This document shows positions 25,752 to 35,122 of a DNA stretch of 64,000 nucleotides, in pieces (within the stretch, counting starts at the first letter, position 1; each line of letters starts with the position of its first letter). The notes under the pieces are model-generated. The model had not been told where the DNA came from. It worked only from the letters and a program-made list of their open reading frames with translations, and did no database searches. Source of the stretch: Shewanella waksmanii ATCC BAA-643. Lineage in GTDB: Bacteria > Pseudomonadota > Gammaproteobacteria > Enterobacterales > Shewanellaceae. The stretch covers positions 62,001 through 126,000 of the forward strand of contig NZ_JAEH01000008.1 of NCBI RefSeq assembly GCF_000518805.1, read 5' to 3'. Made by a program: the position numbers and the translations under genes.

Positions 25752-26540
25752 TTACTGCTGTTGTTTCTTGGCTGCTTTTTCGGCTTGTCGCTCGGCTTTA
25801 GTACGCCAATGGCGAGTGTTATAAATGAACTCGGGTAGCAATTTAGTTAACCAAGCCACTAGACGCCAACGTTTAGTGACGTAGACTTTTCGTTTACCTT
25901 TTTCCATTGCGCTGACCACCTGATTTGCCACTTCTGCCGGCGGAGATAGCCATAAGCGACTTTTTTGCATGGCGGCTTTGTCGAGTAAACCAAGCTGAAT
26001 GTCGGTAATGGTGATAGGCAGTTTTAAGCGCTGCGCATGCATGCTCAGCCCTTCAAGGTAGTTGCTGGCAAAGGCTTTAGATGCATGATAAGCCACACTC
26101 GGACCACCACGCAGACCGGCAATTGAGTTGATTGCAGCAAGTTGGCCATAGCCTTGATCTGCAAACAGTTTAAAGGCGGTATTGCATACGGCGGAGAAGC
26201 CCTGCACATTAACGGTAATAATGTCCTGTTCTGGCTGCCAAGGTAAGGCGGCATCGTAACTGTTCAGTCCGGTGTTGACTAACACTAAGTGCGCGCCCCC
26301 TAAAGACTGCCAAACTTGTTCTAAACTGGCGATAACACTCTGGGGATCGGCGATATCTAATTGATGCAGGCTTACTTCAGTTGGCAAGCTAGTGGCGAGA
26401 TCTGACAAAGAGTTTGGGTCTTGCGCAAAGAGCGCCAGTTTTACCCCTTGAGAGGCAAGTTTTTTGGCAATTTCTTGGCTGAGTAGTGAGCTAGCGCCCA
26501 CAATAATAGCTGTAGCTTTGGTCATGAAGGTATTCGACAT
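25752..26540 (-). CDS. Divergent SDR-family protein
   Basis: 262 aa from ATG 26540. The catalytic Ser and YxxxK are present (INSIAGLRGG, AYHASKAFASNY). The coenzyme loop is unusual: VGASSLLSQEIA, where classical SDRs have TGASSGIG, and NTG takes the place of NNAG. The C terminus (about 215-262) has a hydrophobic patch followed by a very basic tail (KAERQAEKAAKKQQQ), as in SDRs that sit on membranes. The substrate is unknown, and reduced or altered nucleotide binding is possible. Confidence 0.75.
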   Translation of the reverse strand: MSNTFMTKATAIIVGASSLLSQEIAKKLASQGVKLALFAQDPNSLSDLATSLPTEVSLHQLDIADPQSVIASLEQVWQSLGGAHLVLVNTGLNSYDAALPWQPEQDIITVNVQGFSAVCNTAFKLFADQGYGQLAAINSIAGLRGGPSVAYHASKAFASNYLEGLSMHAQRLKLPITITDIQLGLLDKAAMQKSRLWLSPPAEVANQVVSAMEKGKRKVYVTKRWRLVAWLTKLLPEFIYNTRHWRTKAERQAEKAAKKQQQ

Positions 26541-26644
26541 CAAATGGGTAGCCTATGATATGAATATCTGGGTCTTAGGACAAATTTTTATATAACAGAC
26601 GTATGGACATCTAGAGGTCTTGATGTATGATTAGGAGCATTAAT

Positions 26645-27052
26645 ATGAAAAAGTGGTTAACACCTGTATTGCCATTAATGATGGCTGCCAGTGTATTAAG
26701 TGGCTGTGCAACGCCAAATGCGAGTGTGGCGATACAGGGAGAGGTTTGGTACAAGGAACGAATCGCACTGCCACCACAAGCAGTATTAACTGTTCAGGTG
26801 AAAGATGTATCGCTGATGGATGCACCGGCAGTGGTGATTGCAGAGATAGAGCGCAGTGGCGTCACGACACCAGCGCCATTTGAGTTTGTGATTAATCGGG
26901 ATCAATTTGAGTCTGGGCATACCTATGCCATTGGGGCGAAGATCATGCTTGATGACCAGCTTATGTTCATTAATACCCAAGCCTACAATATTGATTTATC
27001 AAGCCAAGAACCGCTATCAGTATTGGTACAAAAGGTGGGCGCAGGACGATAG
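26645..27052 (+). CDS. YbaY-family lipoprotein (second copy)
   Basis: 135 aa from ATG 26645, with AGGAG 8 bases upstream. Lipobox ASVLSGC. The mature part repeats the plan of the protein at 23167-23565: VWYKERIALPPQAVLTVQVKDV, PAPFEFVINRDQF, then AIGAKIMLDDQLMFIN. The two are diverged paralogues. It ends 74 bp before metA, with a hairpin between. Confidence 0.75.
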   Translation: MKKWLTPVLPLMMAASVLSGCATPNASVAIQGEVWYKERIALPPQAVLTVQVKDVSLMDAPAVVIAEIERSGVTTPAPFEFVINRDQFESGHTYAIGAKIMLDDQLMFINTQAYNIDLSSQEPLSVLVQKVGAGR

Positions 27053-27078
27053 TCATCGCGCCGCACTCGACAGACAGT

Positions 27079-27104
27079 AGGAAGTTCGAAAGAGCTTCCT
27101 TTAA
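27079..27104 (+). terminator. Hairpin with GAAA tetraloop (weak terminator)
   Basis: AGGAAGTTC / GAAA / GAGCTTCCT (27079-27100), followed by TT. The T-run is too short for a strong terminator, so it may be partial termination or an mRNA-stabilising hairpin at the leader of metA. Confidence 0.45.
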
Positions 27105-27126
27105 CCTAAGAGTATAAGGGCGCTCA

Positions 27127-28071
27127 ATGCCAGTAAGAATTCCAGACAATTTACCCGCAGCCGGGATCTTAGAGTCAGAAAACATCTTCGTCATGTCAGA
27201 GACGCGTGCTGCCAATCAGGATATCAGACCGATGAAGGTGCTGATCCTCAACCTGATGCCCAACAAAATTGAAACTGAAACCCAGTTGCTGCGATTATTG
27301 GGTAACACGCCGCTGCAAGTGCATGTTGATCTACTGCGCATTCATGACAAAGTCTCTAAACATACGTCTATCGATCACATGGATAACTTTTATCGTGATT
27401 TCGAGGCGGTCAGACATAACAACTATGATGGCTTAATTATTACTGGCGCACCTTTGGGGCAAATTGCCTTTGAAGAGGTGAGCTATTGGGACCATATTCG
27501 CGAAATCATCGACTGGTCACAGCAACATGTCACCTCAGTACTGTTTCTTTGCTGGGCAGCCCATGCGGCCTTATATCACCTGTATGGATTGGAGCGTAAG
27601 TTACTGCCCACTAAGCGCTCAGGGGTATTTAGTCATCAACGTAGTAGCAAGCATTACCCGTTACTGCGCGGCTTTGATGAAGAGTTCTACGCGCCGCATT
27701 CTCGCTTTGCCGAAATGGAAGTCAGTGAGCTAGAAGCCCATCCAGAGCTGAATGTGTTGACCCAGTCCCAAGAGGCTGGCGCTTATATGGTGTTAAGCAA
27801 TAGCAATCGCAACCTGTTTGTAATGGGTCACCCTGAATATCAAAAAAGTACTCTTAAAGATGAGTATTATCGTGATCTCGCTGAGGGGTTACAGCCTGAG
27901 GTGCCACAAAACTATTTCAAGCATAATGACCCGGGCCTTGAGCCTATTGCGCGTTGGCACAGTCATGGCAGCCTATTGATCAGCAACTGGCTTAATTACT
28001 ATGTTTACCAGTTAACACCGTACGATTTGGCGGACATGAGCGCCATAACCCCTTGGGAGAGTGACAATTAG
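27127..28071 (+). CDS. metA: Homoserine O-succinyltransferase
   Basis: 314 aa. First committed step of methionine synthesis: homoserine plus succinyl-CoA gives O-succinylhomoserine. The catalytic residues are at the usual places: Cys142 in LCWAAHAAL, and His235 and Glu237 in MGHPEYQ. Residue 111 is Gly ([11 protein letters not shown]), which in this family marks succinyl-CoA use, whereas acetyl-CoA enzymes have Glu. The chain ends shortly after [10 protein letters not shown]. It is convergent with the pseudouridine synthase gene with a 14-bp gap. Confidence 0.95.
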   Translation: MPVRIPDNLPAAGILESENIFVMSETRAANQDIRPMKVLILNLMPNKIETETQLLRLLGNTPLQVHVDLLRIHDKVSKHTSIDHMDNFYRDFEAVRHNNYDGLIITGAPLGQIAFEEVSYWDHIREIIDWSQQHVTSVLFLCWAAHAALYHLYGLERKLLPTKRSGVFSHQRSSKHYPLLRGFDEEFYAPHSRFAEMEVSELEAHPELNVLTQSQEAGAYMVLSNSNRNLFVMGHPEYQKSTLKDEYYRDLAEGLQPEVPQNYFKHNDPGLEPIARWHSHGSLLISNWLNYYVYQLTPYDLADMSAITPWESDN

Positions 28072-28085
28072 TTGTCATGCTAACC

Positions 28086-28952
28086 CTAGGCTGTTTTAAG
28101 GGCTTGCAATTGTGGTCGATACTGTTCGGGCAAGGTAAATTCAATGCGTTTGCCGTCGGTCGGTGAATTAAACGCAAGAAAGCAGGCTGTCAGTTGCAGG
28201 TTAGCGTCATCACCGCTGGCATGACCATGTTGGCGGTCGCCTACCACAGGATAGCCACTGCTCGCCATATGAATGCGGATCTGGTGTTTACGGCCGGTTT
28301 CTATTTTTACTTCAACTAATGTGCGTTGCTGCTCTGAATCGTAGTGCAGCGCGCGTGCATGGGAACATGCCGGTTTACCGTCGACATCCGTGGTTAAGGT
28401 TAGCGGTGTGTCGGGAAATTGGCCTTCGACAATAACTTGATAAACTTTCTCCGTTTGGCGCAATTCAAACTGTTTGGCTATTGCAGCCGTTGCCGACTTA
28501 GTATGGCCTAGTACGATCAAGCCCGTTGCCGCGCGATCTAAACGGTGAATAATATTTGCCGTGCGCTGTGGCGTGAGGTTGAGCTCGGCAAAACGATTAA
28601 TGGTGGTATGGTCGCTCCATTTGGAGCCTTGGCAAAGCATGCCATAGGGTTTATACCAGATACTGAACTGTTGTTGATCGCTCAGTAATATCGCGTCGTC
28701 GATCTGTTGGGCCAATACCGCCTCATTGTAGTATATATGCAGTGTATCACCGGGCTTTAACGGCTTTTTCGCGCGTCTTAATCTGGCAGTATATTTACCT
28801 CGTGTTAGCCATACCGCACCTTTGGCCATGGCTTGTTTTACCTGTTGTTTGGATAACGGGCATTGGGCGGCTAATAAGCTGGCTGGGTCAGTCTCTGGCT
28901 GGCCAATATCAAGATGTTGTTCAAGCTTTAATGGTGTAGTTGGCGCAGACAC
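28086..28952 (-). CDS. RluA-family RNA pseudouridine synthase
   Basis: 288 aa. The signature HRLDRAATGLIVLGHTK contains the catalytic Asp. An N-terminal S4-like region is visible (LSKQQVKQAMAKGAVWLTRG, KPLKPGDTLHIYY). GRKHQIRIHMASSGYPVVGD is also typical. It isomerises uridines in rRNA or tRNA; which site cannot be told from the sequence. Confidence 0.88.
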   Translation of the reverse strand: MSAPTTPLKLEQHLDIGQPETDPASLLAAQCPLSKQQVKQAMAKGAVWLTRGKYTARLRRAKKPLKPGDTLHIYYNEAVLAQQIDDAILLSDQQQFSIWYKPYGMLCQGSKWSDHTTINRFAELNLTPQRTANIIHRLDRAATGLIVLGHTKSATAAIAKQFELRQTEKVYQVIVEGQFPDTPLTLTTDVDGKPACSHARALHYDSEQQRTLVEVKIETGRKHQIRIHMASSGYPVVGDRQHGHASGDDANLQLTACFLAFNSPTDGKRIEFTLPEQYRPQLQALKTA

Positions 28953-29216
28953 GATCGCTCCCGATTTTACCCTGCATGGTTAGGCGTTGGCTGACTAGTT
29001 TACACTAAATAGCCTGTGGATTAGAGCGTTCTGGCAGACAATCATGCTAATGGCTGTAATTTAATCAGCCAATGCAAACCGATGGATAAATGCAACGTGG
29101 GCTGAGGTTAATTTGCTTAAAAACGTGGTAAGAATGATACAATTGTTAGCCGCGGCTCATTTTTGCGGCTAAGTGTTAAAAGCTCAGGTGGTTAACGAAT
29201 TGCAATAGGGATAGAA

Positions 29217-30212
29217 GTGATTGCCAATAAACTAAGTGTTACGTTGACCACCGCACTGCTGACTGTTTGCCTTTCGCTGGCGACAGAGGCTACAGCAGGT
29301 GAAAAGGACCAGCAAAAGCCGGACGAGGCCGAGGTGGGTGAAACTGCAACCCAAGCGCTAGACCCTTGTGATGCCGGTATTAACCCAGACGAAATGATTG
29401 ATATTGCCTATCAATATCTCAACACCAAGTTTTGCCAGCCGGCTTTATGGTTCGACAGCTTTTTTCTTGATGATCGCGTTGAAGAAGATTCGCGCGCCGG
29501 TACCCAAGTGCGCTGGGGCAATGATTTTTCTTACTGTGGGGTCGATGGCTTTAAGTACCGTGCGCAACTCAATGCCCGATTTCATCTTCCCGGTGCCAGT
29601 AAAAAACTCAAACTCATTATCGACTCTCAAGGTGATGACGATCCGTTTGCTTTTCTAAGAAGCCCCGATGATGACGGTGAACGCGACATTGGTTTGCGCT
29701 ATGACTGGTATTCTAGCGAGCGGGTGAGTTTTAATATTAAGGCAAACCTACAACCCAAAATTGAAGCCCGTTGGGGATATACCTACCCGCTATCAGAGGC
29801 GACCACCACTCGACTGACGCAAAAATTGTATCAAAAGAAAAAAGTGACCGGCGAGTCAACAGAATTCGATATTGAGCATGTGTTTAATGACTACTATTTA
29901 CTGCGTTGGAGCAGTGTGGCGCAATATGAAACCCGCGACAATGGTTGGGAGTTTGGCAGTAGTTTACGCCTCTATCACTACATAAGCCCAGTGCGCGCCT
30001 TGAATTATATCGCCAGTATTTACGGGGTAGATACTCCCTATCACTATGTCGAAAACGCGCGTATTGCGGTGACCTATCGACAGCAATTTTTACGTGAGTG
30101 GTTATTTTTTGAGATCACACCAGAATATAACTGGCATAAAGAAGTCGATGAAGATCGGGTTGAACAGGTTATCTTAACGTTAAGGCTAGAGGTGCTGTTT
30201 AAAAACTTTTGA
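29217..30212 (+). CDS. Putative outer-membrane beta-barrel protein
   Basis: 331 aa from GTG 29217. Signal peptide (LTTALLTVCLSLATEATA). A spacer rich in Glu and Gln follows, then strands with alternating aromatic and polar residues through to the C-terminal Phe (LEVLFKNF). Segments like DWYSSERVSFNIKANL and LFFEITPEYNWHKEV look like barrel strands. Four Cys lie between residues 50 and 110. No family recognised. Confidence 0.65.
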   Translation: MIANKLSVTLTTALLTVCLSLATEATAGEKDQQKPDEAEVGETATQALDPCDAGINPDEMIDIAYQYLNTKFCQPALWFDSFFLDDRVEEDSRAGTQVRWGNDFSYCGVDGFKYRAQLNARFHLPGASKKLKLIIDSQGDDDPFAFLRSPDDDGERDIGLRYDWYSSERVSFNIKANLQPKIEARWGYTYPLSEATTTRLTQKLYQKKKVTGESTEFDIEHVFNDYYLLRWSSVAQYETRDNGWEFGSSLRLYHYISPVRALNYIASIYGVDTPYHYVENARIAVTYRQQFLREWLFFEITPEYNWHKEVDEDRVEQVILTLRLEVLFKNF

Positions 30213-30351
30213 ACAGGCTCCGTTAATTATTTTCGGCCGCTGAATGTCTACTGACACTATGCTGTCAGTAGGGGCTATTTATACTCTGTTTTGTCATCTT
30301 ATACAGCGATGACGTAAGGAACTAAAGTTAAATTTCTATAAGGAGCAGAGT

Positions 30352-30735
30352 ATGTTAACCCACACACCTTTGGTTTGGGGTGAAATCCCAGTAGCAGATA
30401 TGGCCCGCGCAACCGCTTTTTACCAGCAACACTTTGATGTGGAGTTTAAGCATCAAGACAGTGATGATATGCAAATGGCCATTATTGCGACACAAGACCC
30501 GCAAGCCGCCAGTGTTGGCTTGGTGAAACACCCAATGATGCAACCCAGCGGTGATGGCAGTGTCGTGTATCTACATTTAAGCGAGCAATTGTCACCATTA
30601 GTGGCTAAGTTAACCCAAGCAGAGGTCAATATTGTATTGCCAGTGATGCCGATCAATGACGGTGAATGTGGCTACATTGCGTTGTTTGTCGATAGCGAAG
30701 GTAACAAAGTCGGCCTGTGGTCAGCACAGCAATAG
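30352..30735 (+). CDS. VOC-family (glyoxalase/dioxygenase fold) protein
   Basis: 127 aa after AAGGAG. The VOC pattern is clear: VWGEIPVADMARATAFYQQHFDV, then VYLHLSE and GYIALFVDSEGNKVGLWS. Members bind a metal and small molecules. It is followed by a GyrI-like protein and a WYL-type regulator, possibly one unit. Confidence 0.85.
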   Translation: MLTHTPLVWGEIPVADMARATAFYQQHFDVEFKHQDSDDMQMAIIATQDPQAASVGLVKHPMMQPSGDGSVVYLHLSEQLSPLVAKLTQAEVNIVLPVMPINDGECGYIALFVDSEGNKVGLWSAQQ

Positions 30736-30794
30736 TAAACTGCCGGCAGTAATTGCAAGCGCCGATTATCTATAGCACAAGGAAAGGAGTCGAT

Positions 30795-31241
30795 ATGCAA
30801 CCTATTACTTTGACAGCCAAGCAAATTGTTGGCCATATGGTTCGTACTGATAATCAGTTGGAAAGTCAGCAACCCAGCCAAAAAATCGCACCAATGTGGC
30901 AAGGTTTTATGAGTCAGTATGGCCAAAGCTTGTATCAGAAACATGAGGTTTATGGCGTGTATTTTGATTATGAGTCAGACCATACAGGCAGCTACAGTGC
31001 AATGGCTGGTGCCGCGAGCGGTGTGATTGAAGGCAGCGAGCTGCATCCTTGTGCAATAGCCCCAGGCCAGTACCTTAAGTTTACCGCCCAAGGTAAGATG
31101 CCTGATGTTGTGGTCAATTTATGGCAAGATGTTTGGCAGTATTTTGCCGACGCAGAGTGTCAGTATCAACGAGCATTTGATAGCGATTTTGAATGCTATA
31201 CCAGCACCGATAGTGTCGATATTTACATTGGGATCCACTAG
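30795..31241 (+). CDS. GyrI-like (effector-binding domain) protein
   Basis: 148 aa from ATG 30795, with AAAGGAG ahead. The pattern matches stand-alone GyrI/AraC effector-binding domains: QPITLTAKQIVGHMVRT, VYGVYFDYESD, then YLKFTAQGKMP and FECYTSTDSVDIYIGI. These bind drugs or metabolites. It lies between the VOC gene and the WYL regulator. Confidence 0.8.
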   Translation: MQPITLTAKQIVGHMVRTDNQLESQQPSQKIAPMWQGFMSQYGQSLYQKHEVYGVYFDYESDHTGSYSAMAGAASGVIEGSELHPCAIAPGQYLKFTAQGKMPDVVVNLWQDVWQYFADAECQYQRAFDSDFECYTSTDSVDIYIGIH

Positions 31242-31351
31242 TACGTATGCCGCTAACGAATAAGGTTGGCGGCATTAACTCGTTTAAGGCAGGTAGGTAA
31301 TGGGCGAACGCTCGTTATCATCTTGCCATTACACCATTTATTGAGGTGAGC

Positions 31352-32032
31352 ATGCGTCGAGCAGACCGCCTGTTTCAAATTGTGCAATTACTGCGACATC
31401 GGCGGATGATGACAGCGCAGCAATTGGCGCAGCGATTAGATGTCTCTGTACGCACCATATATCGTGACATTCAAGACTTATCCTTGTCGGGCATTCCTAT
31501 TGAGGGTGAGGCCGGTGTGGGCTATTTGTTGCGTCAAGAGGTCAATGTGCCGCCACTGATGTTCAATGAACATGAGCTAGAAGCCATTCAGGTGGGGATG
31601 CGCATGGTGCAAACCTGGGGCGGTAAAGAGTTGGGCCAGGCCGCTAAGCAGGCCATGATCAAGGTTGAAGCTGTGTTACCTGAGCGTTTGCAGGCATATC
31701 AATCATTGATGTTCGCCGTAGACTATTTTGTGGATGACAGTGATTTTAAATATCTCGATATCTTACGAACGTCAGCGAACCAGCGTCAATGTATTGAAAT
31801 CGAGTATCAAGATGCGCAGCAAGCTAACAGCAGCCGTCGCCTGAATCCATTGGCAATCTATTTCTGGAAAGGGACGTGGACGCTACTTGCTTGGTGCCTG
31901 TTGCGTGATGATTTTCGTAACTTTAGAGTAGATCGTATTGTCTCAGTAACAGCCACGCAAACCCATTTTACGCCAACACCGGGGCAGGAATTGTCAGACT
32001 ACCTTGCCAGTTTACAAGATAGTCATCATTAA
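31352..32032 (+). CDS. YafY-type HTH/WYL-domain transcriptional regulator
   Basis: 226 aa from ATG 31352 (GAGG 7 bases ahead; GTG 31346 is an alternative). The N terminus is an HTH_11 domain (RADRLFQIVQLLRHRRMMTA, VSVRTIYRDIQDLS). The C-terminal part is a WYL-type ligand domain (CIEIEYQD, AIYFWKGTWTLLAWC, NFRVDRI). It probably controls the preceding VOC and GyrI-like genes, an arrangement common in Gammaproteobacteria. Confidence 0.87.
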   Translation: MRRADRLFQIVQLLRHRRMMTAQQLAQRLDVSVRTIYRDIQDLSLSGIPIEGEAGVGYLLRQEVNVPPLMFNEHELEAIQVGMRMVQTWGGKELGQAAKQAMIKVEAVLPERLQAYQSLMFAVDYFVDDSDFKYLDILRTSANQRQCIEIEYQDAQQANSSRRLNPLAIYFWKGTWTLLAWCLLRDDFRNFRVDRIVSVTATQTHFTPTPGQELSDYLASLQDSHH

Positions 32033-32042
32033 CCGAGTTCAG

Positions 32043-33701
32043 TTAACTATTGGCTAGCTCAAGCAATGCCGGTAGGTAAGGATTAGCTTGCTTAGCAATT
32101 TGGGCTTGCTCAATCAAGACTTGCTGCAATATCTCATCTGTGGTTAAAGGATTCGCCAATACCACTCTAAATACGACTGATTTTAAATCTTGAATGATGC
32201 GTTGTGGTTCTGGGTTGATACGAGTACGCGATACAAACGAGGTGCCTTGTTCACGTTGACGCTTTTGGATGAACTTGGTCAGGCCATCAAGCAGTTGATG
32301 ATATTGCTTAAGCAAATCGTGATCTTGTTGTTGCCGCGCCTGTGCCATTGCTTGCTGCACGACACGCGGTACATAGCGATAGGTTAACAAACACAGCTCT
32401 GGTTCGGTGATTAACTCAAAATCCGCTTGGGCGTGGATCATGTCGGCAAATCGTCGCGCTTTTTCAAGGCTGTTGTTGATTAAAATCTCATAGCCGTCTC
32501 GCCCGACTACATTTAAGCAAGCGTGTACCAGCATTGCCATGCCTGAGCGCGAACCTTCTAAGGTCTGGCTACCTAAATCTTTTGAACCTTTACGCAAAAT
32601 ATATTCAGCATGATGCTTAATGGCGTTAGCAAACTCGGGATCTTTAAATAACACCATACCGGCGCCCATTGGCACATACATCTGCTTGTGAGCATCGATG
32701 GTAATCGAGTCGGCGTGTTCAATACCGCTCAGTAGGTGGCGATATTTGCTCGACAATAAGCTCGCGCCGCCCCATGCTGCGTCGACATGGAAATGGCAGT
32801 CGAGTTCTTTAGCCAGCGTGGCAAGCTGCTGCAGCGGATCAATACTGCCGGTTTCTGTGGTGCCAGCAACACCCACAATGGCCATTACTTTGATGTTGTC
32901 TTGAGCCAGTTTTGCGGCGGTTTGGCGCATCAGTTCGACATCAACTTTATTGTTATTGTCGGTGGCAACTTGAATGATATTGCTGCGACCAATGCCTAAT
33001 AGATCTGCGGTCTTACCCAGCGAATAGTGACCGCGCTCAGAGACCAATATTGCTAAATCATCATAGCCATAATGACGTAAACCACGCACTAAGCCATCTT
33101 GGGCCACGCCGTTAAAGTCGCCATCGGCGGCTAATAAGCGGTTACGCGCAATCCATAATGCGGTGATATTAGCGATAGTACCGCCGGAGCAAAACGCCCC
33201 AAGAGAGTGGCTGGCACTGTGCATCCAGTTTTGATAGAAGTAGTCACTTTGGCCATAAATCATATGGTGCATCATGCCGAGCACTTGGCGTTCAAGTGGC
33301 GTGAATGCTTTAGAGGTTTCTATTTTGACTAGGTTTTGATTGAGCCCCACCATCATTTTCGATAATGGCAGTACAAAATAGGGTAATGCTGAGGTCATGT
33401 GGCCGATGAAGCTTGGTGACGACGTATGGACGCTGTGGGCCACTAACGTTTGCATCATGTCATCGGCGTAGTCTGAGACAAAGCTTGGAGATTGTGGAAT
33501 TTGGTGCGCTTGAAAGTCTTTTTCAACTTCCGATAGCGGCTTTTCAACGGCAACGATGCTTTCTTTAAGAAAACCCATCAAGTTTTCGGAAATATTTTTC
33601 TCAATTTTTCCAAGGGTTGAATCGGGCGCTTCCGGCAGAGTAAATATCCGCATTAGCGCTTCTTCAGAAGCTGTTGCTTGTCGTTGTTGTTTGGCAGCCA
33701 T
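32043..33701 (-). CDS. panP: Pyridoxal-dependent aspartate 1-decarboxylase PanP
   Basis: 552 aa from ATG 33701. Group II PLP-dependent decarboxylase: GAFCSGGTIANITALW, FHVDAAWGGAS and ITIDAHKQMYVPMG (Schiff-base lysine). The length and the N-terminal extension match PanP of Shewanella and Vibrio, which makes beta-alanine for coenzyme A and replaces PanD. Related glutamate and 2,4-diaminobutyrate decarboxylases cannot be fully excluded from sequence alone. Single gene. Confidence 0.88.
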   Translation of the reverse strand: MAAKQQRQATASEEALMRIFTLPEAPDSTLGKIEKNISENLMGFLKESIVAVEKPLSEVEKDFQAHQIPQSPSFVSDYADDMMQTLVAHSVHTSSPSFIGHMTSALPYFVLPLSKMMVGLNQNLVKIETSKAFTPLERQVLGMMHHMIYGQSDYFYQNWMHSASHSLGAFCSGGTIANITALWIARNRLLAADGDFNGVAQDGLVRGLRHYGYDDLAILVSERGHYSLGKTADLLGIGRSNIIQVATDNNNKVDVELMRQTAAKLAQDNIKVMAIVGVAGTTETGSIDPLQQLATLAKELDCHFHVDAAWGGASLLSSKYRHLLSGIEHADSITIDAHKQMYVPMGAGMVLFKDPEFANAIKHHAEYILRKGSKDLGSQTLEGSRSGMAMLVHACLNVVGRDGYEILINNSLEKARRFADMIHAQADFELITEPELCLLTYRYVPRVVQQAMAQARQQQDHDLLKQYHQLLDGLTKFIQKRQREQGTSFVSRTRINPEPQRIIQDLKSVVFRVVLANPLTTDEILQQVLIEQAQIAKQANPYLPALLELANS

Positions 33702-33829
33702 CAAGACTTATTCTCTCACACAATCCGCTCACGCCCTTATTCTGAGCATGTAGTCTAAAAAAAGGAGCTAACTTTACTTTATGCTTTATATCGCATCAAG
33801 GGGAAAAGTGAAATGGCTTTGTAATAAAT

Positions 33830-33872
33830 AACCCCAGAGGTCAGCCACATGATAGGCTCAATCTCTGGGGTT
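33830..33872 (-). terminator. Terminator-like hairpin downstream of the glycerate kinase gene
   Basis: AACCCCAGAG (33830-33839) and CTCTGGGGTT (33863-33872), with a 23-nt loop; on the minus strand it runs into TTATTT. The kinase gene ends 40 bp before it. Confidence 0.6.
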
Positions 33873-33911
33873 TAATCTACAGCTCTAGGCGGTGCGAGTG
33901 AGCTGACGCGC

Positions 33912-35048
33912 CTATTTTTGACCGAGCTGATACATTGCAGCGACATTCACAGCCGTAGAGTATAAGTTGTGTTTTGCCCCCGCTAATACCTCGGCAAGTG
34001 GCAAGCTACGTGGCGTCACTGAGAATATTGCTTTAAAACCATGTTCAAGCAAAATGTTGGCATCTTCACTGACGCAACCTGCGATAGCGATCACTGGGAT
34101 CTGTTGCTGACTGGCTTCACGTAATACGCCCATGGGGGTTTTACCGTGCAGTGTTTGGCTATCTAATCGACCTTCTCCGGTGATAACTAAATCAGCACCG
34201 TTAAGTTTGTCTGCTAGCTCAACGGCGTGCATCACAATGTCGATGCCAGGTTTAAGCTCGGCATCTAAAAAGGCCATAGTGGCCAATCCCATGCCGCCTG
34301 CTGCTCCGGCGCCTGCAACCTGTCGATGGTCGATCATATCAGCTTGAGCAATGATATCGGCAAAATGGCCTAACGCAGCATCTAGCTGACTGACCATGGC
34401 AGGACTGGCCCCTTTTTGCGGGCCAAATATCGCAGATGCGCCTTTTTCGCCGCATAACGGATTGTCGACATCACAGGCGATTTCAAAGTGGCAGTCCGCA
34501 ATAGCAGGGTGAATATTACGGCTATCAATGCGATGTAAATCAATTAACGCTGCGCCGCCTGGAGCAAGCGGTGTACCGTTTTGGTCGGTGAGATGGACAC
34601 CTAAGGCTTGCAACATACCAGCACCGGCATCGTTTGTGGCACTGCCGCCTAGACCAATAATGATATGACGAATACCGCGATTGAGGGCATGACAGATCAG
34701 CTCACCAGTACCATAACTGGTGGTGATTAATGGGTTGCGCTGCGTGTCACTGACATGGTGCAAACCCGATGCAGAAGCCATTTCAATCACTGCGGTGATC
34801 CCGTCACCGAGCAAGCCATATTGCGCGGCCACGGGCTCGCCAAGGGGGCCGATAACGGTCACATCAATTAGTTGGCCATAGGTGGCATCGACCATTGACT
34901 GTACCGTGCCTTCACCGCCATCTGCGACGGGAACTTTCAGGTAATCTGCCTGGGGAATTATCTGCCTAAATCCGCGTTCTATCTCGTTGGCGACATCCAT
35001 GGCGCTAAGGCTTTCTTTGTATGAGTCTGGAGCAATGACGATTTTCAT
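33912..35048 (-). CDS. Glycerate kinase (type I)
   Basis: 378 aa. The signature start KIVIAPDSYKESLSAMDVA, VPVADGGEGTVQS, IGLGGSATNDAGAGMLQALG and VITGEGRLDSQT mark the GarK/GlxK family, which phosphorylates D-glycerate to 2-phosphoglycerate. It is the downstream gene of the GntP permease, with a terminator-like hairpin in the gap. Confidence 0.92.
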   Translation of the reverse strand: MKIVIAPDSYKESLSAMDVANEIERGFRQIIPQADYLKVPVADGGEGTVQSMVDATYGQLIDVTVIGPLGEPVAAQYGLLGDGITAVIEMASASGLHHVSDTQRNPLITTSYGTGELICHALNRGIRHIIIGLGGSATNDAGAGMLQALGVHLTDQNGTPLAPGGAALIDLHRIDSRNIHPAIADCHFEIACDVDNPLCGEKGASAIFGPQKGASPAMVSQLDAALGHFADIIAQADMIDHRQVAGAGAAGGMGLATMAFLDAELKPGIDIVMHAVELADKLNGADLVITGEGRLDSQTLHGKTPMGVLREASQQQIPVIAIAGCVSEDANILLEHGFKAIFSVTPRSLPLAEVLAGAKHNLYSTAVNVAAMYQLGQK

Positions 35049-35088
35049 TGGATGTTCCTAACAGAGCTAATTAATAATGTCGAGAAAA

Positions 35089-35115
35089 ACCCCCGCCGAT
35101 ATTATCGGCGAGGGT
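35089..35115 (-). terminator. Terminator between permease and glycerate kinase
   Basis: On the minus strand: stem of about 11 pairs with one mismatch, 3-nt loop, then TTTTT. It lies after the permease stop and before the kinase start, so it would limit, not abolish, kinase expression from the permease promoter. Confidence 0.7.
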
Positions 35116-35122
35116 CAACGCT

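Noticed and set aside
31352..32032. WYL regulator as a phage-defence regulator
   Set aside because: WYL proteins do occur in defence islands, but the neighbours here (VOC and GyrI-like proteins) point to a small-molecule response, and no defence gene is nearby.
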